A program made the position numbers and the translations under genes. A stretch of DNA of 64,000 nt from Stenopsyche tienmushanensis (lineage: Eukaryota > Arthropoda > Insecta > Trichoptera > Stenopsychidae), in assembly GCA_008973525.1 (NCBI GenBank), contig WACJ01000523.1, positions 558,001-622,000 on the forward strand. Reading direction: 5' to 3'. Under the pieces are notes generated by a model that was given only the letters and a program-made list of their open reading frames with translations, did no database searches and had not been told where the DNA came from. Positions 1-12,100 of this stretch are shown piece after piece. Positions within the stretch are counted from its first letter, which is position 1. The number at the start of each line of letters is the position of its first letter.

Positions 1-178
1 AGTTCTCATTGATAAATGACATAGATAACACAGTCCCCTGTATCGATTTTTCAGAAAATACTCATTATTTCCTAAAGCAATGGAAATATTTTTAGTTTAT
101 CTGTGTTTTTTTATTAATCTGGTAGATATGTATTAGAAAAATACAAAAGAGAAGCAATAAAAGGGATGATATAAATAC

Positions 179-3100
179 CTAGCAACTGGGTTCCATACTC
201 CGGGTCTTCCACCTTTACATTTGCCTTCGGTTGCTTGTTTAAAATATGAATAAAACTTCAGCATAACATCGTAGCTCGGTTGATAAGAGCCTATAATAAA
301 AACGATAAAAGCATACAATAATCAAATGCAGTGAGCGTTCATATTTTATTCCCAGTTATAAAAACACATAAACATGCAAACACATTGGAAATTGTTCATG
401 GAAGAAAAAAAACCAATCGAATAAGAGTCAATGTGCGAATCAGATTTGTGTTATAAAAATCGATTTTCTATTATTACAAAATAGATACTGACTGATTATT
501 TATGTATTAAATACAATTATATTTTAAAAATTCAATCTATCTGGGGACAAAGTCCACTAAATACTTAAAACAATCAATCAATCAAATCGTTTTTCCGTTT
601 TATATAACAATAAGATTCGTATTTTTATTAAATAAAAACGAATTCATCAATGATAAGCACATTTATAATTGAATCAAAATGTTGACATCATTGATTGTAT
701 GTAAAAAAAAAAAGAAGGCGATTGCTCCGAAAATCAGTTGCGCACGCATTGTTTGACCGCAGCGTAAGCTTGAAATCGTTGCCCTCCTAATGTCTCTATA
801 AACATGTGGTAATCACACGAGACCGAGTCTGGAATATAAAATGGGTGTTCTTAGTATAATTGGACGACTTTATCACGAGAAGGACAGCTTAAATTGGTTT
901 CCTTAGTCTTTTAGCAGCCTCAGCGTCATCTAGCAGCTGGTAATAGTAGTAGTCTGACTGTCGTGTAGAAAGTCAATCAATAAAAATATATAAACAAAAT
1001 GAATTCTGCTTATGTTTGTTATTATCCCTTGGAAGAGTATGCACGCACATTTGGCGTGCAGCGTTTCATAGTGTTTTATTTTCATCGGTATGATCCAAAA
1101 TCTGTTGTAAACAAGATGACAAATTGTAATAGATTCAGAGCAATAATATATTATTGATTGAATTCGTGTTTTAATTTAAATTCGGCACTATTGATATATT
1201 AGGGGTATCGATAAGTCCTTGCCGATTTTGATAAACGTCCGTTTGAGCTCAGTTTCGACAGTAAAGACAGCATCTGCGTAAGATTTTTTTAAATAACCAT
1301 TGTTCAATAATATTAACGAGTAAAAAAAAAATGTTATTTTTATTAAGGATAAAATGTCAAAGCCCAAAAATGACCAAAGTCACATTCGGTATTATTTATA
1401 CATTATATTTTTCGACCAGGGGTTGAACACCACCAAGGCCACAAAAGCCATAAATTAAATTTACGGTGAACCCCTAGACCTGCTGAATCCTTGAATTTTA
1501 ATGACGACATATTTGAGAGCCATAATGGGAACAAATCATCGATTAAGTATTGAAGAATTATCGCAGAGGATGCATTCTTATTATTAACCCCTTAAGTGGA
1601 TATGACGTATATATCCGTCAAGACCAAAATCCATGCAAAGTGGGTATGACGAATATATCCGCACTATGAAAGTTAAGCAAACCTCAATGGAAAATGACGA
1701 ATATGTCCGATTGCAGTGTTGTGTACGTTAAATGTAAGAATGATTCATACGGATGACATTTTTAACAGTGAAACATAACGCTAAACAGGTTAAAACGTAT
1801 TGGGAAGACGAATCGTATGGGGGTTTGGATGCCGCACGAACTGTCCGCAGATAACAAAGGAGAGCGACGAAACACGTGCAAAGTTTTGTTGTCAAGACAA
1901 AATCTGCACCGAATTGTGACTGGGGATGAAAAACGGATTGTTTATGACAATATAAGTCGTGAGCGTTAACGGCTTTGGGTGAGATAACAATTTCCGACTC
2001 CAAAAACCCGGATTATACCCGGAAATAGTAAGTAGTAATGAAGGAAATTGGATTTTGTAAGATTTTATAAATAAAAATGAATAAATTATTTCATCGTTAA
2101 ACAATCGGCAAAGACTTTTCAATACATCTAATATAAATACAAACTACCAATTTAACTCGCCCGTCAAAGAGTTAAATTTGAAGCAATTTGCATAAGAATT
2201 TTGCTTTATTGTTGGTTCAAATTAGTGTCATCAAAAGTGAAAATCTCGGATGCAATAGCCGAGATGTAGATGTTATTATAAAGTTAAATTGTGACACAAT
2301 TGCATCAGCTTTACGAAACTGTTCAGAGCTCGACTATGCGGAGACCAGGCGATTAAACCTGATGTTAGTAATATTGTGATTTGCTTCTCTGCGATTGGAC
2401 GAATCTCGCTATAGTTTAGGACGAAGACCATGTGGAAACGTCCAATGATCACAGTTCAAGGACTCCCAGTCGTGCACATCGTTTGTTTCTCATCAAAGTC
2501 ATGCTGATTTAGTTACAACTACAAAACGTGATGCATGAGCTGGATTCACGGTTGATGAATATTCACCTGTGTGATACTTTCACCACTTTGATGACTATAG
2601 AATAACAAAATAGAGATCCCACGAATGCTTCAATTAGTTTCTAAACAATCACGCGTATTGTCATAAAAATGATTAACATCCAAATTTGAATAGATATAAT
2701 CCCATTGTAGGACGAGGAACCAGGGATTTGAATCGGAAACCGATAACCGGTAAAACCATCATTTTTCCCGAAATTAAAATAGTAATCCAGGAGACTCATC
2801 GTGCAATGAAAAAATGGTTATAATTAGCATTTGTAATGAAATATTTCAGAAAATAAGCATGTCTACAAAGCATGAAAAGCGACTGGGTGCAGCATTTCAA
2901 AACACCCTTATTATATACACATATTACAAATAGAAATCATGCAAATCCAGTTTTAAAAATAAACAATATAATCCGCAGTTATTTTAATATAACCAACTGG
3001 TTATTTAGTACAAGCAGAAGATTAATATCCGATCCAAGGAGAACGGCATTCGCAGTCCTATAGGTTCATAGAATTTAAGCACAACTTTCTCTCGTTCCAA

Positions 3101-6100
3101 ATGTATATGTACCATTAATAATTCGCATAATTATATCATTCAAACCAGAAGCTAATTCACCCCCATTGCGTATGCATTACATTCCAATAGTCGCATAATT
3201 ACACCCAGCCAATCATTATGCGAACGCTTTGAAACGATTAAAAGTGTGCCGTACGCGTTTAGCTATAAATTTGAATGCGCGCGCATGAGGCGTTCGAATA
3301 TATTCAGAAAATCAAATAAAATTATCCATATACTGATGAAAGACAGCATTGCGAACACAAAACATGCATTTATCGGCAATAATCAATAAAAAATGCCTCA
3401 TGCGGATGAAGGATGAAAGGATAGGATAGGAATAGGATAGGAAAGGATGAATGATCATACATCTTGTATGCAATAAAATAAAATTGTTCCCATTATAATG
3501 CGATGAAAAATATGAGAATTTGCCATGTAGATTTATGTTATGGGGCGCATGGCTTCACTGGACGCTCGTTTGAGAGCGCGTCACGCCATTTTGATCATAA
3601 GCATCCATCGCCTGCAACGGCTTTTACGTTTTAATATTCGCATGACTACCGTCGTAATTTAATCTTATTATCAACATGTATAAATAGACAAAATCTTGGC
3701 ATAGTTGAACATTTTCTTGGACTCATTTCAGAACCAAATTTTACAGATCATACATCACGGCGCTTATTACTTCAATTGGGATTTCTTTAGTGAGCATCTT
3801 TGTCGTGTAAATGAATTATTTTGGCGGCCCTATTCCGTGGCTCGCGCGGTCTCCAGACCTGACACCACTGGATTTTTTTGCCTGGGGACGTACCCTATTC
3901 CGTGGCTCGCACGGTCTCTAGATCTGACACCACTGGATTTCTTTGTCTAGGGACATGCAAAATAATTAATTTACACGATAGAGGTGCCCACAAAAGAAAT
4001 CCTAATTGAAAGAATAATTGCCGTCTTTTCAAAAATGAAAAAGGAAATGCTACTTCTGACAATTACACTTAAAATAAGGAAAACGTGTCGTGCATACATA
4101 CGAAGCAAAGGTGGCCAATTTGAACAAATTTTGTAAATCAATTTAATGAAAACATCTTAACCCTGACCCTGACAAACCGGTACCTCCTCAAGTTTAACGA
4201 CTTATTGAATGGTTTGTACGGCATGTAGCATATCGTTGGAAAGGATATAATCTAGAGACCCTATTAAACTAAGTTCAAAATAGTTGTTAGTTTTTTATTT
4301 ATAGGATTAAGAAGTTGTCATTCATTTGCACATTTTATTTGACTTTGGAAGCACAGAAGTAATTTTCTTTAAACCAATTGTCTAAAATAACGATTTGAAT
4401 GAGTTATGAAGATTTAAAGATGACATTTTGGATATTTTTTCAAAATATTGAGAGAAAAAATCTATTTCGCCAATTCTGACATTTAAGACATAGGGACTAT
4501 GTGTGATTCGTAGCAACAGACCCTGTATTTTGTTACTTAAAACTAGATAAAATGAATCAGTAAAATATTTAGATATATAGATTTATGGGTGGGGGGAAGT
4601 CGAGTCTCGTTCGCGACCTCATTTGGTGCAAGCCATTTAAATCATAGAATGCCCCAGGTACGCATTTCTTACAAAAAATGCTTCAAAAAGCTTTAAAAGG
4701 GTGGCCACAAGGTATGTGTGTCCAACCGGTCCGTTTTTCAGATCGCTGATACGACGAGTGAGTGCCTCGCGATCGTACGCCATGCTCAAACGTGTCCACA
4801 GAATATGGTCTGCGTCCTAGACAAAGGAATAATCAAAGCAATGGACTGAAAGAGGAGAATCGGCTCCAAAGAAGGCAGAGATAGTTCCTCCTATTCTGGG
4901 ATAAAAAAGCTAGGAGCTGTTCAGGTCGCAATTGAAATTGCAGAATTTCTAACAACAAGTTCAAATATAGACAAATTTGTACAATCGTGTTTCGAAAAAA
5001 AAAACACAGATCGTGCCTCATGTCTTCATCGATGGATGCAAGATCGTCTTCAAAATTGTACTGAGTTTGCTGGTATCGCAAGTATGGCGGAAGGCATAAC
5101 GATCTTTTTTTGCTAGATCGAAATTACTTTCACTTTGTTATTATTGCAATCCATTAGTTCCGACCAGGCGGAGTAGAATGTCCACGACGGTGATCCAAGT
5201 AGACCAGTTTTTACTTTGTGAAAGAAATATATGGACATGTCGTCGGCTAAAGGTATATAGATAGTGAATTGCTTTATAAATTCTTAATAGGCATCGGATA
5301 TTCTATCGATTGGCAATTAAAGACAATTATGGACGGAAGGCAAAATGAATGGATGGACGATTGTTCTAATACCGAATTTATTGAATGTAAAAAAATGTAT
5401 GGATTTCATTGTATGACGTCGATATTATACCGACATTCGATGGACGTTTCCAACACAAGTCAGGTCAAAAGTCCAGCTCGAAGCATGGCAATTGAGGATT
5501 GACCGACCGAATTAAATATTCACGAGGGAACAGAAGTCTGCAAGGCAACGAGAATTTCAATCGAATATTGCTTTTGAAGTGAAGAGCTGCGAAGAAAATA
5601 CATGGACAGAATCCAATTTCCAGGGTAATCAACTTGAATCAATGATGAAGACATCAATAAGAAGTGAAGAAGTGATCTGATGCATAACAGAAGTGGACTG
5701 TTTGAAGATTTCCATGTCTGCGAAATACAGATGCGGTAGGAAAACCTAGCATAACGATCATGCAGTGGGCTATCTTTAATCCTATATCACTAATCATTAG
5801 TCTCTCAGACTAATGTTTAGTTACTGTACTATTTGTGTTATTCATTTTTTAAATATGGCAGTTTCTTTACCGCACCCTGTACTTGCAAATTTGCATATTA
5901 TTTATTCTTGTTCATGGTTACCACTCTTCTACGAAGGTTGCCAATCGTAACAGCTATCTTGATCTTGAAGGCAGCATTTCTGAACAACACTTTTTTGAAG
6001 CAATGAAACCACTCATGCAAGTTTTTTTATCCACAGAATAAATAATTAGGCATTACTTTTGCAAGACCAAATTCTTTCGAAAAAAATAAACAGGCAATTA

Positions 6101-9100
6101 TTATACTGTTCGTGCGAATCATTCATGACTTTGATCATCATCCTGGAAACTCACAAAAGCTTCTAATTCTTTTGAAGTGGCTTATTAGTATAGATTTTAT
6201 TGACTCCGTTCAACAAGCTCCAATGTCCACAGACTTAATGATAAAACAATTTTTATACAGACGGATTGCTAAAAACAACCAATGATAATGGCCTTGTATC
6301 AGCCAATTATCTCAGTGAAAAACATAAGCCGACTGATATCTTGTGAAGAAAAAATGCTCATTCCAGCTGACAAAAATTAATGAATCCAAAAATACTTGAC
6401 ATTCAATATATTTTAATTGAGTGCCTCACAAACAGTTTCTTCTAGCAACGTTTATTGCATCCAAGTAATGCAAAGATGTGAGCAAATTACTAAAACGAGC
6501 AACGATGTGGAAGATCATAGTCCAGCGAGTTACATGAATGCATGTAGTTGCATTCCTTTCATGTTGCACTGCAAATGAAATGCATCATATTTATCTATTT
6601 CATAATCTCTAAAACCGGTAGTTCGTGTCATGTACCAGACCAAGTGTAACTGTTTGAAAGTTCTCAGTCCAACCGATATCAAAAACGAGCTAGATTTTAT
6701 TCTTAGGGAGTCTGCTTCTTCGTTTACAACACTAAAATATTGGATGGCAGAATTTAAACGAGGCTGTCCAAGCATTTCATATTGACTGAAAATTTGGACA
6801 TGAGAAAGCTGTGCGTGAGATGGGTGCCGCGTTTGCTCACAATGGAACAATGGAGACTGTTGAGAAATAAAGATATTTTTTTTCCAAATTGTTTTATTTT
6901 CTTTATTAGGTCGGATACTTCTGGGTACTCCCTTGTAGTTTTCTTATAATAGGATAACTTCTACGAAAATTATTGTGAGCATGATGATTCGAATATGATT
7001 GAAATTAATAAGCAATAAGTGCCCATAAAAAACGAGGACCTATCATTATAAGATATTATAACTTCACTTCTGACACTAATGAAACGTAGGATAACGTGAT
7101 GGAGCGGGAGTCCCCGGACCACGCGCCGCTCCCACGTGTTCGCCGAGATCGCCGTGTTTGCACGCGGGTACGTTCTGCTCTCGAGCTGCTGTTATGCAGC
7201 CGGGCGGATGGGATTGAGATGAACTTCTTTATTAACAGCGAGAAAGCGATCTGGCTGCGGGAAGAACGTCCTCCCACAGCCAAGGCCATCCGACGACTAC
7301 CGACGACAACATTGCACGCGGAAGAAGCGATCATTCCTTCAGACGCAATGTGTCCGCAACGCCACAGAAGATGGCGCTGTTAAATTGACACACTGCGCCT
7401 AAAGAGAGACGGAAGATATCTGCACAGATTAACAGCGTCATTGCACGGGGATGAAAATTCGCCCATGTTTCGCCAATTTATATCCATATCAAACAATAGC
7501 GCAATTGAATCAGCAATTTCCTGTTATGTGGTGATCTGATAACAACTTCAAAGGACGTGAAGTAATCAATCAAAAACGTTTCTGCTGAACACGATGCTGA
7601 AATCTGAATTTATTACATTAATGCAAAATAAAACTGCATACATTCGTCGTTTTCATCGTCGTTGTTCTTTGGCTTCCAAAATATTGCTTTCAAATTTGAT
7701 ATCATCAATCGGATGACAGGACATTGAACATCGAGGAAGTGAGCATTCAATCTATCACGCAGTTCATTGACATGAACAAGAGCTTTGATCCGCTGATCAT
7801 CTTCAAGGAAGAGATTTATAATTTCTGTTTCGTTTTTTGCAGAAGTGACAATTTACAGAAATAAATGTCGAAGAATGATGTTATTGGTTCAAGTTGTATG
7901 AAACAAGATTTATTAGATAAAGCGGAAAGAAATGTCATTTTTTTTGGTTGCGTCTTTGCCGTCAGTTTGCCTCGGGTTGCTGCCGAGTGAATACGTCAAG
8001 GTTGGTGTCATTTTGAAGCTCTGTTATTTGTGAAAATTATTTAATTGAGTAAAATTGTATAGCTTTTATTAAAATATTTTTTTTCTTCAAATAACAAAAA
8101 ATGACATTTCTTTCCGCTTTACCTAATATTTTGTTTTTTGTTGCTTCTTAGTCAAAAGTCAAGAGCGAATTTGTCAATGTTACCTGATTTATCTTATGCA
8201 ATTGCCCTTGATCGATGGTATGTAATTTGAAGATTTATTGCAGTTGTATACATCATAACCAGAAGTAAAGTCGCTGCAGTAATAACGACAACTTAGGGCT
8301 TGTCCTCGACGATGACCCAGTTTTTCTAGTAATCGATACATTTCAAAATCAACAGATTTCATATGCATTGTGCAATGGACGATAGATCTTCCACGGCGTC
8401 CGTATTTGCATATTTACAAGTGGATGAGATTAACCGAAAGTAAAACTGCTTTGAGTGAACAAATTGGTCCCAACCGCCCACTAGTGGACGTTCAAGTTTT
8501 CATGGTGAGTGATAGGGATTTTGCCATGTTGTTAAATATATAAAATATGATGTAACTCCAGAAGAGATTGATAGATTCAATAGCCGTTTGAATATATTTT
8601 GAACTTGAAGGTATACGAGGATAGTACCAGAATTATCCAACCTGATGAATAGATGGGGGTTGTTGTTTAAAAAAATAATACTATGATAGAAAGTATCTAC
8701 TTTATAAAGCATCAGACATGGTGAGCATTTAAAAAAGTGATCTATATCGCATATTGACTGAAAATTTGGACATGAGAAAGCTGTGCGCAAGATGGGTGCC
8801 GCTTTTGCTCACAATGGAACAAAAACAGCGTTTTGCATCAATTTAATGAAACATTTCCATACCTTATATCATATAGAATGAGGCTTTAGTGCTGTTAATC
8901 ATATTGCGACAATCGCGATGAACGCGTGTGCTTGGGAACTCGAGAGCGTCCCAGCTCTACCACGTAACATTGGTGTCAGAAGTGGGAAGCCAACGCTACA
9001 TCACCAAGCAGATAACACATCTGAATATTCCCGTTTAAGACCTATGTTTGTTCCTTGTTTTACCTACTTTATGAGTACAGTTGCATTATGAATTAAGTAA

Positions 9101-12100
9101 CTGTGGAATCGTTAGGCAGTAATAAAATTTTACTCTTGGTGAAAAACGAGGCACAGCTGATCATTCTATGATACATGTGTCGTGTCATTGATCATTATGC
9201 TAATTATGTTTTGATGATCAAAATTTTGTCATCACCGATAGTTATTCGACATATTTGTTACAAACCGGATTTTTAAAGAATTTGTAAAATGGTGCAATTT
9301 CAACGATGCTTAACAGAAATTATGGGTAAAGCGAGTTTAATGAACGATTATTATTAAAAAAAATTATATGACGTTCTTTATATACTTTGGAACGTGGTTA
9401 TTTTAATATTATAAAAAAATCTATCAAGTCCAAATTGTATTTTTTGTGCTCGAGATGTGTACTTCGTGCTTCAAGTCTTCTTGCATTGACCTCAAGCTCA
9501 AAAGAATCCGATTATTACGTTCAGTGTCAGACGTAACATTTATCTTCGCATATTTTCTTCTTTTTTACATCGATGCTAAATTTTGAACGCAAACAAAGAT
9601 GCGTTCTCTCGCTCGCGCGCGTTCAGTTTGAATGCGTGCGATAAGGAAAGCGCATCGGCGATGATTCGTAACGTGCACCCAAACTTAAATCTAACCATCC
9701 CAAGACAGAAAATGGACAAATGACACACAATTGGAATAGGACGCTAAAGGTCGTGAAGCGAAACATCCCCAATATTTTAACGAGCAGACCCCATAAAAAA
9801 TATTGTTGATCATTATCACTTACTCCATGGTCCTTTCGGTATTTTCGCCGCTGTTGTAAAATAAAAACATATTAAAAACATTTTATAAAAAAATGATTTT
9901 GTTATGAATGGGAATGAATGAAATCATTAGGGCGAAAATCGATTTGTTGAAATAATCAGAATAACGCATAGTAATTTATGAAATCGATAATTGTTGCGAA
10001 ATATTTCGTAAGTATTATAAATCTAACGCAAGAATTAATAACATTTATTACATAATTTATTGCCAATAAACACTTTCTTGAGACTTGAAAGTCATACAGC
10101 AATTAAATTGCATGAAACACTCGAAATATCCGAGGTACTTGGATCCGTACAAATTACTCAAATAGCACGTAAAAATCCGCCCCATGGGGAGCTTTTATTC
10201 TTAGAAAATTCAAATAAATCAAATTTAGACCAAATATTAGACACATATTTAGGAGTCTTTCATTATGGACTATAAATGACCATGGACTCTCAAATAGCAA
10301 ATTAAAATAACTGTTATATCTCAAATTGCGTATTACTAGTCGCGATAATCATATGCCTTTATTGCTTTTTGTGCAAGAGCAAAAAATATAAACGGAGATA
10401 AAAAAGGACTGCTAATCATCATAGCATACATTTTTTTAAAATACCAGATCTAAAAAGACTGCGACGTCGACTGAAGGCCGTATTCCGGTTCGATAATGAC
10501 TCAATCGGGTCCGCTCTAAAGCTGAAAGGGAGCCCAACTGCGAGACTTTAAAGACGAACCCTCTAGATTTCTTAACAAATCGATTTTGTTTTTTGTGCAT
10601 ATTTTCAAAGTTTAGACTTTTAAAAATATAAACTCCAAAGAAATTTCGAAAATTCCAATTATTTACGGAGTTATAGCTATTTTAGTGACGCGGCAACTAA
10701 GCCGAAACTGCTTATTTACTTTTTTTTATTTTTTAAATTTTAAATGACTAAAAGGCTTGAAATCGTGTCAACCAGGACACGCTCTTTTTATACCCCTTAC
10801 ATTTTACCAGCCTATAACTTTTTTCGAACTTGAAAAAACACCCAAAATTTGTGCCTCTAAACTAGAATACTTCCATAAATCCATCATAAATATTCAATGA
10901 CTATGTGTTTTCTATCTCAAAAGGTCGATTTTTTACATGATTATAAATAAATGATCATATCAATATCAGAGCTTCGAAACCGGAATGAAACCGTTCCAAA
11001 AAATATCGGTTTTTTTTTCTTCTTCTTAATGCCTTCTAGATTGCTCTTGAAGTTTTTGAATTATGCATCAATCGATTGAATTCATCCTCAAGAAGTATGA
11101 ACAGGACCTTAACCCTTTAAGTGGGTATGACGTACATATCCGTCAAGACCAAAGTCCATGCATAGTGGGTATGACGGATATATCCGCATTGTGAAATTTA
11201 AGCAAACCTCAATAGAAAATGACGGACAAACACGGTTAAAACACGGGCGCAACTGGATTTGGGGCGCAAAACGCAGAACACATACCCAGTCGAGAGTTGC
11301 GCATGGTTTTTATTTTACTTGACCATGTCAACAATATTTTCAAACGATTGTAAAATTTAGACAACCCACCCGATCAGTCTTCGTTTTGTAATGAGAGTTC
11401 GTAATATAGACATGTTCGGGCGTCTAGTCGCGAGGCACTCATTCGTCATGTCAGCGGTCCGAAAAGCGGACCGGTTGAACACAAAGACCCTGTGGCCACT
11501 CCGTCCTCTTTTAGCGGCATTTTCTATGATCTGTATGATTATGGAAATTCTATCAGAGGCTAACTTACATAAGTGAGATCGCGAACAAATTTAGATTTTC
11601 TGCTCACTCATGAAAACTATACATTTATCTATCTTACTAATTTATGCTGCTATCTTAGCTAGATTTTTTTAGGTCTAAGTCACAAAATTTAACTAATTTC
11701 TCCCTCGCATTCAGAGCGCAAGTAGCCATTGGAAGCCAAGAATGAGCGTATCCTTGTGGACATGGATATTAAATGCCGGTTTTGCAGCTTGCTTTGCACT
11801 TTTTGTTAAACGGGTTAGCATTATCCTCAATACTACTAATAAAAAGCTCGGGTAAGTGGAGGGTCCCCATGTTCCTTAGAGGTGAAGTGATGGACCCGTG
11901 TTTTATCCTGAATTGATGCAAAAACTCGGCCTTATTGATGTCCAAAATTTTTGTCAACATGTCTACCATTGTCTGATGCTTTATAAGGTAGGTAATTTCT
12001 GCTACAGAAGCTTCATATACTCGTTACGACTCCAAGTATGACGTGCATTGCGTGACCTAATTATAATCAAGCTAGATCGGGAAATCCCTCGATCAATGCG

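Noticed and set aside
10060..10275. Open frame of 71 aa on plus in the ACBD intron
   Set aside because: It starts only at a non-ATG codon, has no motif or splice context, and lies in AT-rich intron sequence; it is probably chance.
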